Assembly: GCF_012524075.1 (NCBI RefSeq)
Contig: NZ_JAAZUI010000006.1
Location: forward strand, 62,001 to 126,000
DNA length: 64,000 nucleotides
Direction of reading: 5' to 3'
Source: Lutibacter sp. B1
GTDB taxonomy: Bacteria > Bacteroidota > Bacteroidia > Flavobacteriales > Flavobacteriaceae
Each line of letters opens with the position of its first letter. The stretch's first letter is position 1. Positions 16,870-25,317 of the stretch are shown piece by piece. The position numbers and the translations under genes are program-made. The notes below the pieces were generated by a model that was given only the letters and a program-made list of their open reading frames with translations, made no database searches and was not told where the DNA came from.

Positions 16870-17823
16870 ATGGAATATTTAGATTTTGAATTACCAATTA
16901 AAGAGTTAGAAGAACAACTTGATAAATGTATTTTAATTGGTAAAGAAAGTGAGGTTGATATGACTGAAAGTTGTAAAAACATTGAAAAGAAATTGCTGAA
17001 AACAAAAAATGATATTTACAAAAACCTAACAGCATGGCAACGTGTTCAACTTTCGCGTCATCCAAATAGACCGTATACATTAGATCATATAAATGCATTA
17101 GCTGGTGATACATTTATGGAGCTACACGGTGATAGAACAGTTAAAGACGATAAAGCCATGGTAGGTGGTTTAGGTAAAATTGGAGACCAATCTTTTATGT
17201 TCATCGGTCAACAAAAAGGGTACAATACCAAAACTCGTCAGTACAGAAATTTTGGTATGTCAAATCCTGAAGGTTATCGAAAAGCTTTACGTTTAATGAA
17301 AATGGCCGAAAAATTTAGAATTCCGATAGTAACTTTATTAGACACTCCCGGAGCTTATCCAGGATTGGAAGCTGAAGAACGCGGACAAGGTGAAGCTATT
17401 GCCCGAAATATTTTTGAAATGACACGCTTAAAAACTCCAATTATTACAGTAGTTATTGGTGAAGGAGCATCAGGTGGTGCAGTGGGTATTGGTGTTGGTG
17501 ATAGAGTTTATATGATGGAAAATACTTGGTATACAGTTATTTCTCCTGAATCATGCTCTTCAATTTTATGGAGAAGTTGGGAATACAAAGAAGTTGCTGC
17601 AGAAGCACTGAAACTTACTGCTGAAGATATGAAAAAGCAAAAGTTGATAGATGGCATCATAAAAGAACCTTTAGGAGGTGCTCATTACGACCGAGAAACT
17701 GCCTTTTTAGAGGTTAAAAAAACAATACTTAAAGCTTTTAATGAATTAAAAGATTTATCTGAAGAAGAACTTGTTAAACAGCGTATGGAAAAATACGACA
17801 ATATGGGTGTTTATAAAGGATAA
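16870..17823 (+). CDS. accA: acetyl-CoA carboxylase carboxyltransferase subunit alpha
   Basis: A 317-residue AccA of normal length. It forms the alpha2beta2 carboxyltransferase with AccD and makes malonyl-CoA for fatty acid synthesis. Landmarks are the N-terminal helical segment ([17 protein letters not shown]), [28 protein letters not shown], and the crotonase-fold active region [20 protein letters not shown] and [15 protein letters not shown]. accD is not in the window. It has its own -7 element upstream and a terminator 21 bases downstream, so it appears monocistronic. Confidence 0.97.
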   Translation: MEYLDFELPIKELEEQLDKCILIGKESEVDMTESCKNIEKKLLKTKNDIYKNLTAWQRVQLSRHPNRPYTLDHINALAGDTFMELHGDRTVKDDKAMVGGLGKIGDQSFMFIGQQKGYNTKTRQYRNFGMSNPEGYRKALRLMKMAEKFRIPIVTLLDTPGAYPGLEAEERGQGEAIARNIFEMTRLKTPIITVVIGEGASGGAVGIGVGDRVYMMENTWYTVISPESCSSILWRSWEYKEVAAEALKLTAEDMKKQKLIDGIIKEPLGGAHYDRETAFLEVKKTILKAFNELKDLSEEELVKQRMEKYDNMGVYKG

Positions 17824-17843
17824 AAAATTAAATATAACTATTA

Positions 17844-17870
17844 AACCTCTCAATTTAGAGAGGTTTTTTT
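17844..17870 (+). terminator. Rho-independent terminator after accA
   Basis: Inverted repeat AACCTCTC / GAGAGGTT with a six-base loop followed by a T-run, between accA and nnr. Confidence 0.88.
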
Positions 17871-17885
17871 ATTAATTTTATTGTT

Positions 17886-19433
17886 ATGTATATACTCTCT
17901 CCAAAACAAATATCATTAGCTGATAAAGCAACAATAGAAAATAACAATATTGCTTCCATTGATTTAATGGAACATGCCGCAACACTTTGCTTTCAATGGT
18001 TACACAATAGGTTACAAGGTCAAAAAATCAAAATACATATTTTTTGTGGTATTGGAAATAATGGCGGTGATGGTTTAGTAATGGCAAGACTTCTTTATCA
18101 ACACGACTACAATGTACAGTGTAATGTTGTTAATTTTAGCGAAAAACGGACCGAAGAATTTTTAACAAACTACAACAGATTAAAGGAATTAGGAGAATGG
18201 CCTAATGTAATTACAAATAAAGAAGAATTTCCTGAAGTTGCTTACGGTGATATTGTGGTTGATGCTATTTTTGGAAATGGATTAACCAGAAAACCTGAAG
18301 GTTTTACTAAAGAATTAATTCAGTACTTAAATAATACTGAAGCATTTATTCTTTCCATAGATTTTCCGTCCGGTTTATTTGGTGATAAAACTGTTGTTGA
18401 TACAGATTCTGTAATTAAATCGAATCATATTTTAACATTTCAATCACCTAAATTGGCTTTTTTACTTCCAGAAAATAAACAATATGTAAATACTTGGGAA
18501 GTAATTGATATAGGTTTAGACGCCAATTTCATCAATAGTTTAGAGCCTGAAAATCATTTAGTTACAAAAAATGAAATTTTAGACATTTATCAACCTCGAA
18601 ATAAATGGAGCCACAAAGGCACTTATGGTCACTCATTAATTATTGGTGGTAGTTTTGGGAAAATTGGAGCAGTTACTTTAGCCACAAAAGGAGCTTTAAA
18701 AATTGGAAGCGGATTGGTTTCTACTTACTTACCAAAATGCGGATATGATATTTTACAAATTTCAGTACCTGAAGCAATGGTTGAAGTTGATGATGATACT
18801 GCTTTAGAATATTTTAATATTAAAACCAAAGCAACTGTAATTGGTGTTGGACCTGGAATGGGAATTGCCGAAAAAACGGCTTTAGGATTCGAAAATTTTA
18901 TCAAAGAAAATAAACTTCCTTTGGTTATTGATGCCGATGCAATTAATTTATTGTCACAAAATTTAGATTTAATAAAATATTTGCCAAAAAACTCTATTCT
19001 TACTCCACACCCAAAAGAGTTGGAAAGATTATTAGGCACTTGGAAAAACGACTACGATAAAATTGAAAAAGCAACTAACTTCTCGAAAGAAAATGACGTT
19101 ATTATTGTTATAAAAGGAGCAAATACGCTTATTATTGATGGAGATTATAAATATTTCAATTCAACAGGAAATCCGGCCTTAGCAACCGGTGGCAGCGGAG
19201 ATGTTTTAACCGGAATTATTACCGGACTAATAGCGCAAGGTTACAAACCCAAAAATGCAGCTATTTTAGGTGTTTACTTACACGGTAAAACGGCTGATAT
19301 TGCAATTCAGGAAACCGGATACGAAACTTTTACAGCTTCTTCCATTTTAGAGTATTTACCTGATGCTATTTTAGATTTATTCAGACAAGAAAACACAACT
19401 CAAACTGATACTCAAAATCAACCTTCACAATAA
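17886..19433 (+). CDS. nnr: bifunctional NAD(P)H-hydrate epimerase / ADP-dependent dehydratase
   Basis: A 515-residue fusion that repairs hydrated NAD(P)H. The N-terminal YjeF-N epimerase domain (about 1-215) carries GIGNNGGDGLVMARLL (55-70) and VDAIFGNGL. The C-terminal ribokinase-like dehydratase domain (about 230-500) carries GVGPGMG, the VIDADAINLL strand and NPALATGGSGDVLTGII, which holds the catalytic Asp. The family's usual length is about 500. The last 15 residues are Gln/Thr/Asn rich and probably disordered. It lies between two terminators, so it is likely transcribed alone. Confidence 0.95.
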   Translation: MYILSPKQISLADKATIENNNIASIDLMEHAATLCFQWLHNRLQGQKIKIHIFCGIGNNGGDGLVMARLLYQHDYNVQCNVVNFSEKRTEEFLTNYNRLKELGEWPNVITNKEEFPEVAYGDIVVDAIFGNGLTRKPEGFTKELIQYLNNTEAFILSIDFPSGLFGDKTVVDTDSVIKSNHILTFQSPKLAFLLPENKQYVNTWEVIDIGLDANFINSLEPENHLVTKNEILDIYQPRNKWSHKGTYGHSLIIGGSFGKIGAVTLATKGALKIGSGLVSTYLPKCGYDILQISVPEAMVEVDDDTALEYFNIKTKATVIGVGPGMGIAEKTALGFENFIKENKLPLVIDADAINLLSQNLDLIKYLPKNSILTPHPKELERLLGTWKNDYDKIEKATNFSKENDVIIVIKGANTLIIDGDYKYFNSTGNPALATGGSGDVLTGIITGLIAQGYKPKNAAILGVYLHGKTADIAIQETGYETFTASSILEYLPDAILDLFRQENTTQTDTQNQPSQ

Positions 19434-19445
19434 AAAAATAGAATA

Positions 19446-19478
19446 AAAAAAGCGTTGAGATTTTCAACGCTTTTTTTA
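19446..19478. terminator. bidirectional terminator between nnr and the thioredoxin-like gene
   Basis: Inverted repeat AGCGTTGA / TCAACGCT (19451-19458 and 19464-19471), with a T-run on the right and an A-run on the left. It can serve both convergent genes. Confidence 0.88.
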
Positions 19479-19493
19479 TATTCAACTATAGGA

Positions 19494-20504
19494 TTAAACT
19501 CCTAATTCGTTTAAAAATTCTTTAAGTTTAGGATCTGAAGGTCTGTAAACATCAGCATCAACAATTTTTCCGTCAGGATCTAATAAAATAAATCTTGGTA
19601 TAGCATTAATTCCATAAGCAACAATAAAATCCGATTCAAAATTATTATCTGCAAATAATTGAACTCCTTTTAATTCTTTTTCTTTAACCATTTGTTTCCA
19701 AGTTTCATAAGCATTATCCTTATCTACCGAAATACTTACGAACTCAATATTTTTTCCATTGAATTCACTTTCCAATTCTTTTAAATAAGGAATTTCAGCT
19801 TTACAAGGTGCGCACCATGTTGCCCAAACATCAATATAAACATATTTTCCTTTTAAATCGGATAATGACGTTTTACCTCCTTTAAAATTTTCATAATTTT
19901 CAAAAATAGGAGAAACTGTACCTTTAGCCAAACGCTTTAAAGTTTCGTGCATTTTATCGTAATTAGAATCTAAATAACCAAAAAACATTTTTTCATTTCT
20001 ATCATACATCATTTCAACAATAGAATCTAAATCAACAGCTTTCTCTTTATAACTTGCTAACATAGATTTTGCTTCACTAATTTTGTTATCATATTCCTCT
20101 TTATCTAAAATAAAATATGCTTTTGGATCTCCATGATCACCTACAAAAAAAGATCGTTGATTATCCATAAAGTTATTCGTTTCGGCTCCTTCGCCTTCAA
20201 AAGAAATACCTTCAGAAATTTTATTTCCTTTAAAATTTAAAACCAAATCGTAACCATTCTTTAAAAATATGTTAGTTCCATCAGCTCCACTTCTTAAAGC
20301 ATGTAAACCGTCTGTAACTTTTAACGTATCAGAAAAAGTTCCATCGTCATTTACAGCTATTTCTTTTGAAAAACCGTTACTTTGAATGGTTAATTTTTCA
20401 ATATCAGACGTGTTAAGTTTTCCTTTTAATGTAACATAATCCTTACTTTCATTTTTACATGAAATCATTAAAATTACACAAAAAAATAATATTATTTTTT
20501 TCAT
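19494..20504 (-). CDS. TlpA/ResA-like thioredoxin-domain lipoprotein with DUF4369-like N-terminus
   Basis: A 336-residue lipoprotein with signal ending MISC (Cys16). Residues about 22-120 form a beta-rich domain resembling the DUF4369 region found before thioredoxin domains in Bacteroidota (VTLKGKLN...DGTFSDTLKV). A helical linker follows. The C-terminal domain (about 205-336) is AhpC/TSA-TlpA type with active site WCAPC (230-234) in DVWATWCAPC, and the cis-Pro loop near INAIPRFILLD. These proteins reduce or oxidise disulfides in the periplasm, for example in cytochrome c maturation or envelope stress; the partner is unknown here. A TATCTTTG promoter element lies 29 bases upstream of the start. 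Confidence 0.88.
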   Translation of the reverse strand: MKKIILFFCVILMISCKNESKDYVTLKGKLNTSDIEKLTIQSNGFSKEIAVNDDGTFSDTLKVTDGLHALRSGADGTNIFLKNGYDLVLNFKGNKISEGISFEGEGAETNNFMDNQRSFFVGDHGDPKAYFILDKEEYDNKISEAKSMLASYKEKAVDLDSIVEMMYDRNEKMFFGYLDSNYDKMHETLKRLAKGTVSPIFENYENFKGGKTSLSDLKGKYVYIDVWATWCAPCKAEIPYLKELESEFNGKNIEFVSISVDKDNAYETWKQMVKEKELKGVQLFADNNFESDFIVAYGINAIPRFILLDPDGKIVDADVYRPSDPKLKEFLNELGV

Positions 20505-20532
20505 TGTTATCTATAGATTAATTAATAATTTC

Positions 20533-20540
20533 CAAAGATA
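20533..20540 (-). promoter_or_regulatory. promoter -7 element of the thioredoxin-like lipoprotein gene
   Basis: TATCTTTG on the minus strand, an exact TAnnTTTG match, 29 bases upstream of the ATG at 20504. No -33 TTG is obvious at 19-20 bases. Confidence 0.6.
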
Positions 20541-20636
20541 AAATTTATTATACAATAAAATAAAAATAGGTTTACTTTAACAAATTATTTGCATATATTG
20601 GTTTGATTATTGAATTTTGAAATTCAAATTTTATAC

Positions 20637-22148
20637 ATGAACAACCTACATTATATTGACCATAAATTATTGGATTTCGAAACTTTAAACGAAATCATTT
20701 CTACAGGTAAAAAATTAAAGCTTTCAATTGAAGCAATTGAAAAAATTGAAAATTGCAGAAAGTATCTTGATAAAAAGATTAAAAATAACACCTCTCCTAT
20801 TTATGGTATCAACACAGGTTTTGGCTCTTTATGTAATGTAAAAATTAATAACGAAAATTTACAATTATTACAAGAAAATCTTGTTATGAGCCACGCTTGC
20901 GGTACGGGTAGTGAAGTACCTCAAGACATAGTAAAAACAATGTTATTGCTTAAAATTCAATCTTTAAGTTATGGACATTCAGGTGTACAACTTAAAACAG
21001 TTGAACGTTTGATCGATTTTTACAATAACAATATTATTCCGGTTGTTTATACACAAGGTTCGTTAGGTGCTTCGGGAGATTTAGCTCCACTAGCCCATTT
21101 ATCTTTACCTTTAATTGGCAAAGGTGAAGTTTATTATAAAAATAAGAAAACCAGTGGTGAAGCCATTTTAAAAAAATTCAACTGGGAAAAAATTGAATTA
21201 AAATCTAAAGAAGGATTGGCTCTTTTAAATGGTACGCAGTTTATGAGTGCTTACGGAGTACATCTTATTTTAAAATCATTAAAACTGTCTTATATGGCAG
21301 ATTTAATAGGAACCCTTTCTTTGGAAGCTTTTGACGGTAGAATTTCTCCTTTCAATGAATTAATTCACTTTATTAGACCTCATAATGGACAAATTAAAAC
21401 TGCAAAACGCATTAAAGAATTTTTAGAGGGAAGCGAACTTATAAGCCAGTATAAAGAACACGTTCAAGACCCTTATTCATTTAGGTGTATGCCTCAGGTA
21501 CATGGAGCCAGTAAAGATGCTTTAGAGTATTGCAAAAAAGTATTTTTAACAGAAATCAATTCAGTAACCGATAATCCAAATATTTTTATTGAAGCCGATG
21601 AAATTATTTCGGGAGGCAATTTTCACGGACAACCTTTAGCTTTAGCATTTGACTTTTTAAGCATTGCAATGTCCGAAATTGGTAGTATTTCTGAAAGAAG
21701 AACTTTTCAACTTGTATCCGGTCAACGAAACTTACCACCTTTTTTGGTTAAAAATCCAGGATTAAATAGCGGTTTTATGATTCCTCAATATACTGCTGCC
21801 AGTATTGTGAGTCAAAACAAACAATTTGCTACTCCGGCTTCTGTTGATTCAATAGTTTCAAGTAACGGACAAGAAGACCATGTAAGCATGGGCGCTAATG
21901 GTGCCACAAAAGCTAAACAAATAGTGGATAATATTGAGACCATTTTAGCTATCGAATTGCTAAATGCATCACAGGCTTTACATTTTAGATTACCTGTTAA
22001 AACCTCTCCTTTTTTAGAATCATTTTTAAAAATATTTAGAAGTGAGGTTCCTTTTGTTGAAAATGATACCGTTTTAAGTTTAGAAATAAAAAAGACTATT
22101 TCATTTTTACAAAATATAAATATTGATGTTGAAGAAATTTTTGGATAA
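20637..22148 (+). CDS. hutH: histidine ammonia-lyase
   Basis: A 503-residue aromatic amino acid lyase. The tripeptide Ala145-Ser146-Gly147 in QGSLGASGDLAPLAHL would cyclise to the MIO cofactor that removes ammonia from histidine to give urocanate. Tyr56 in YGINTGFG and His86 in MSHACGTG match active-site positions; the SHA wording is that of histidine rather than tyrosine or phenylalanine lyases. YTAASIVSQNK and SNGQEDHVSMGANGATK are further family blocks. ATG at 20637 is chosen because relatives start at NNLHYI; an in-frame TTG 27 bases upstream would add an unconserved extension. No hutU, hutI or hutG lies within the window. Confidence 0.93.
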   Translation: MNNLHYIDHKLLDFETLNEIISTGKKLKLSIEAIEKIENCRKYLDKKIKNNTSPIYGINTGFGSLCNVKINNENLQLLQENLVMSHACGTGSEVPQDIVKTMLLLKIQSLSYGHSGVQLKTVERLIDFYNNNIIPVVYTQGSLGASGDLAPLAHLSLPLIGKGEVYYKNKKTSGEAILKKFNWEKIELKSKEGLALLNGTQFMSAYGVHLILKSLKLSYMADLIGTLSLEAFDGRISPFNELIHFIRPHNGQIKTAKRIKEFLEGSELISQYKEHVQDPYSFRCMPQVHGASKDALEYCKKVFLTEINSVTDNPNIFIEADEIISGGNFHGQPLALAFDFLSIAMSEIGSISERRTFQLVSGQRNLPPFLVKNPGLNSGFMIPQYTAASIVSQNKQFATPASVDSIVSSNGQEDHVSMGANGATKAKQIVDNIETILAIELLNASQALHFRLPVKTSPFLESFLKIFRSEVPFVENDTVLSLEIKKTISFLQNINIDVEEIFG

Positions 22149-22169
22149 AATTAATTGCTTAATAACTAA

Positions 22170-22198
22170 AAAGCGATGGGTATGCCCATCGCTTTTTT
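22170..22198 (+). terminator. Rho-independent terminator after hutH
   Basis: Strong inverted repeat AAAGCGATGGG / CCCATCGCTTT with a four-base loop, followed by a T-run, about 20 bases after the stop. Confidence 0.92.
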
Positions 22199-22561
22199 AA
22201 TTCAAATAATTTTACAATGTGTTTTGTTTAATCTTATATCTAATATTTTATCAATTATTATTCTTAATTTTTCACAGCTAAAAAATCCAACTTTTATTTA
22301 AAGTATTATTGATTTTTTATACTACGAATATACAAAAAACTTCACTTTCTAACAAAATTATAATTATGTATTTAATATTATTTTAACACACAAACAACTA
22401 ATATTTAAAAAATTGTTAAATTAAAAACCTATTTTTTAACACTTATTTAATATTTATAACAAACAAGTATTAATTACAAGTAAATATTATTTAAAATATT
22501 ATTCCATTTATAAATCTAAAAAATTAAGTATTTTTATTTTTTACAATAAATATTATGTCCT
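22199..22561. other. long AT-rich non-coding region upstream of the YCII gene
   Basis: About 360 bases of extreme AT content with many A/T runs. I see no ORF, tRNA, riboswitch-like conserved core, or clean TAnnTTTG element. It is probably the regulatory region of the following gene, but nothing specific can be pointed out. Confidence 0.5.
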
Positions 22562-23044
22562 ATGAAAAATTTAATTTACTTCGTTTTATTACTAATTACA
22601 TTAACAGCTTGTTTTCAACCTAACAAAAACATTTCAAAAACAATTGAAAATGAAAAGAGTTACTATAATGAAGAATTAGCTAAAAAATATGGTGCTGATG
22701 AATATGGAATGAAAAAATATGTGATTGCTTTTTTAAAAAGAGGTCCAAACAGAGATCAAGATTCAATAACGAAGGCTAATTTACAAAGAGCACACTTAAA
22801 CAATATAGAAAAATTAGCTAAAGAAGGTAAACTTGTTTTAGCTGGTCCTTTTTTTGGTAATGACGATTTAAGAGGGATTTATGTTTTTGATGTGCAAACT
22901 ATTGAAGATGCAAAAAAATTAACTGAAACAGATCCTGCAATACAAGCAGGTTCTTTAATAATGGAATTGAAAGAATGGTATGGATCAGCAGCTTTAATGA
23001 TGGTAAATGATATTCATAAAAAATTAGCAAAAACTGAAATATAA
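22562..23044 (+). CDS. YCII-domain lipoprotein
   Basis: A 160-residue protein with a lipoprotein signal (LITLTAC, Cys17). The ferredoxin-like YCII domain spans about 51-140: KKYVIAFLKRGPNRDQDS, HLNNIEKLAKEGKLVLAGPFFGNDDLRGIYVFDV and the DPAIQAGSLIMELKEWYG end. YCII proteins are small, mostly uncharacterised enzymes or binding proteins. A conserved His-Asp pair is often proposed as active site; here the His of AHLNNIEKLAKEG and the Asp of TETDPAIQAG fit. Being exported as a lipoprotein is the notable feature. Monocistronic, with a terminator right after the stop. Confidence 0.8.
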   Translation: MKNLIYFVLLLITLTACFQPNKNISKTIENEKSYYNEELAKKYGADEYGMKKYVIAFLKRGPNRDQDSITKANLQRAHLNNIEKLAKEGKLVLAGPFFGNDDLRGIYVFDVQTIEDAKKLTETDPAIQAGSLIMELKEWYGSAALMMVNDIHKKLAKTEI

Positions 23045-23074
23045 AAAAGCCGAACTCAATGTTCGGTTTTTTTA
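23044..23074. terminator. bidirectional terminator between YCII gene and TonB receptor gene
   Basis: Inverted repeat CCGAAC / GTTCGG (23050-23055 and 23061-23066) flanked by A6 on the left and T7 on the right. It serves two convergent genes. Confidence 0.87.
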
Positions 23075-23087
23075 TTCTATTCAAAAA

Positions 23088-24893
23088 TTAATAAATTCTA
23101 TATTTTAAACCCAACATAACATTCCCTTTTGGCATTGGCACTAAATTGGTTTCAGTATATTCAGCATTAAAAATATTATTTGCTTTAAGTGAAACTTCGA
23201 ATTCTTCTTTTAAATTAGCTACAATACTTGCATCAACAACATTATAACTCTCACCATCGGTTCTTTCAACATATTTATAAGAGATATATTGACTTAAAAC
23301 CGAACTAAACTTAGTACTAAAACCAGAGGTAAATTGATGTTTAATACTATTTAATGAATAACGTGTGTATTCCACATTGTTATCTTTAATATCATCATCA
23401 ATAAAAGTATATCCAAAATTTAATTTTTGATTGTATTTACCTAAATTAAAATTATATGTAAAGGAAGTTTCAACACCTTGAGTAATTACCTCACTAAAAT
23501 TTCTTGTTTCCCATTTATCGTCAACATTATCTTTAGTCCAGTCAATTAAATCATCAGATTTTCTATTAAAAGCAGCCACATCAATTTGAAAATTAGTTGA
23601 AATATATTTAAATCCTAATTCTTCAGATAATGCTGATTCCGGCTCTAATTCAGAGTTTCCTATTGTTGTTGGACCAACATAATATAGATCTGTAAAAGTT
23701 GGCACACGATAGGTATATCCTATATTTCCATATAACTTTATTTTATCGGAAAACTTATAGCCAATATCTAATCCCGGGAATGCTTTTGTGTCAAAATCAG
23801 AATAATAACCAATAGCTATACCGGGAGTTATATCTAACTTATTATTAAGTAATTCCAGGCGATGTTCTAAAAACCCTGTAATTGCAGTTCTATTGTGATT
23901 TCCTAAATTATTACTTACTAAAAATACTCTGGAAACATCTAAACCAACACCGGTTTTCCCAAGTTTAGAATTCAAAACAATATTAGTTTCTGCTCCTATT
24001 TTATTTGAAATATGTAAATTTCGGTAATATGAAGGTTCATCTCTTATAAGTAAATACGTATCTTGATTTCTTCTCCAATATAACCGTGGCTTTATTATGG
24101 CATTTGATAATAAATATTTTGAAGATATAGCAACCAAACTGGTTTGCATTTCTTCATATTGATTTTCATAACTAGGACTGGCATAAAAACCATTTGCACC
24201 AAATTTACGTTCAGTATATGTTGAAGTTAAATTGTAATTATTAAAATCTGCTTTTATTAAAGTTGAGAAAGTTGAAAAATCGGTATTAAATCTATACCCA
24301 TCAGATTCCTGATAATTAACTGAAGCTAAAATACTATTTTCGTTAAGCTTTTGAGTAACTATAATTCCTCCTTTCTTATTTTCATAAGAGCCATAATTTA
24401 AATTTAAAGCTAAAGAATTTACTTCAACCTTTTTGGTAATTATATTTATTGCTCCAGTAAAAGCATTTTGACCATAAATACGAGCTGCAGGACCTTTAAT
24501 AATTTCAATTCTTTCTATATTATCAAGTGATAGTATAGCATTCATTGTATGATGTCCTGTTTGAGCATCATCCATTTTAACTCCATCAATTAATAACAAA
24601 GTTTGGTCAAAATTACCTCCTCTAATATACAAATCAGACTGCATTCCATCAATTCCTCTTCTTCTTATATCAATTCCTGTAATATTTTGCAACAAATCTG
24701 TTGTATTAGTTGCTGCTGATTTAATAATATCATCAGATGTTATAACTGTAATTGTTTTTGAAATTTTTGAAAAAGGTAGTGTAATTCTATTCGATGTTAC
24801 TAATACTTCTTTTAATTTTATGGTATCATTCTGTGCTTTTACTGATAAATTCAATGTTAATAACACAATAAGTAATTTAAGGCCTAATCTCAT
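23088..24893 (-). CDS. TonB-dependent outer-membrane receptor, BtuB-like size class
   Basis: A 601-residue TonB-dependent receptor with signal peptide (cleavage near SVKAQ, about 17-21). A TonB-box-like IKLKEVLVTSNR (about 25-36) precedes a plug with TDLLQNITGIDIRRRG, DLYIRGGNFDQTLLLIDGVK and IERIEIIKGPAARIYGQNAFTGAINIITKK. The C-terminal barrel ends in YRIY, with a terminal aromatic. It has no carboxypeptidase-like domain and no SusD partner, and is the size of BtuB/siderophore/heme receptors. The ligand is not visible; I saw no cobalamin riboswitch upstream. A TAGATTTG promoter element lies 28 bases before the ATG. Confidence 0.9.
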   Translation of the reverse strand: MRLGLKLLIVLLTLNLSVKAQNDTIKLKEVLVTSNRITLPFSKISKTITVITSDDIIKSAATNTTDLLQNITGIDIRRRGIDGMQSDLYIRGGNFDQTLLLIDGVKMDDAQTGHHTMNAILSLDNIERIEIIKGPAARIYGQNAFTGAINIITKKVEVNSLALNLNYGSYENKKGGIIVTQKLNENSILASVNYQESDGYRFNTDFSTFSTLIKADFNNYNLTSTYTERKFGANGFYASPSYENQYEEMQTSLVAISSKYLLSNAIIKPRLYWRRNQDTYLLIRDEPSYYRNLHISNKIGAETNIVLNSKLGKTGVGLDVSRVFLVSNNLGNHNRTAITGFLEHRLELLNNKLDITPGIAIGYYSDFDTKAFPGLDIGYKFSDKIKLYGNIGYTYRVPTFTDLYYVGPTTIGNSELEPESALSEELGFKYISTNFQIDVAAFNRKSDDLIDWTKDNVDDKWETRNFSEVITQGVETSFTYNFNLGKYNQKLNFGYTFIDDDIKDNNVEYTRYSLNSIKHQFTSGFSTKFSSVLSQYISYKYVERTDGESYNVVDASIVANLKEEFEVSLKANNIFNAEYTETNLVPMPKGNVMLGLKYRIY

Positions 24894-24920
24894 TTATTTA
24901 AAATCATTTTTAATAAGCCG

Positions 24921-24928
24921 CAAATCTA
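24921..24928 (-). promoter_or_regulatory. promoter -7 element of the TonB receptor gene
   Basis: TAGATTTG followed by C on the minus strand fits TAnnTTTG and lies 28 bases upstream of the start codon. No -33 TTG is evident. Confidence 0.5.
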
Positions 24929-24962
24929 AAAAATAAGAATGTAATTTAGGTAGTGTTTGTAT

Positions 24963-24997
24963 AAAAAAAAGCGTTGAACTTAAGTTCAACGCTTTTA
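24963..24997 (-). terminator. terminator of the rpo operon
   Basis: A perfect 30-bp palindrome at 24967-24996 (AAAAGCGTTGAACT and its complement), five bases past the DUF3467 stop. On the minus strand it is followed by a T-run, making a strong intrinsic terminator for the long rplKAJL-rpoBC-DUF3467 transcript. Confidence 0.9.
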
Positions 24998-25000
24998 ATT

Positions 25001-25315
25001 TTATGCTTCTCCAGCTGGTCCAAAATTCATTGGAATTGGAGGTTGTTCATAGTCTTTTATTTCACCATGACTTTTCTCAAACCTACTTACATTGTCTGCC
25101 AAAGCCTTTACCAAGCGTTTTGCATGTTGCGGCGTTAAAATTATTCTTGATTTTACTTTAGCCTTTGGTTGCCCAGGCATAACACTTATAAAATCAATAA
25201 TAAATTCAGAAACCGAATGGTTAATAATTGCCAAGTTAGAATAAGTTCCTTCAGCAGTTTTATCATCCAATTCAATATTTATTTGCCCTTCGTTTTTAGG
25301 TTTTTGATTACTCAT
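25001..25315 (-). CDS. DUF3467 family protein
   Basis: A 104-residue cytoplasmic protein of a conserved uncharacterised family. Visible conserved parts are INIELDDKTAEGTYSNLAII, HSVSEFIIDFISVMPGQPKAKVKSRIILTP and HAKRLVKALADNVSRFEKSHG. The shape (beta-strands then one long helix) resembles small DUF3467 proteins seen across Bacteroidota and some archaea. The start codon lies two bases after the rpoC stop, so the gene is translated from the RNA polymerase operon mRNA; the operon terminator follows it. A role near transcription is suggested by position only. No catalytic residues or metal motifs are apparent. Confidence 0.85.
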   Translation of the reverse strand: MSNQKPKNEGQINIELDDKTAEGTYSNLAIINHSVSEFIIDFISVMPGQPKAKVKSRIILTPQHAKRLVKALADNVSRFEKSHGEIKDYEQPPIPMNFGPAGEA

Positions 25316-25317
25316 AA

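Noticed and set aside
24894-25000. Cobalamin riboswitch before the BtuB-like receptor.
   Set aside because: The 100-base spacer holds only a promoter element and the rpo operon terminator; there is no room for or trace of the riboswitch core.
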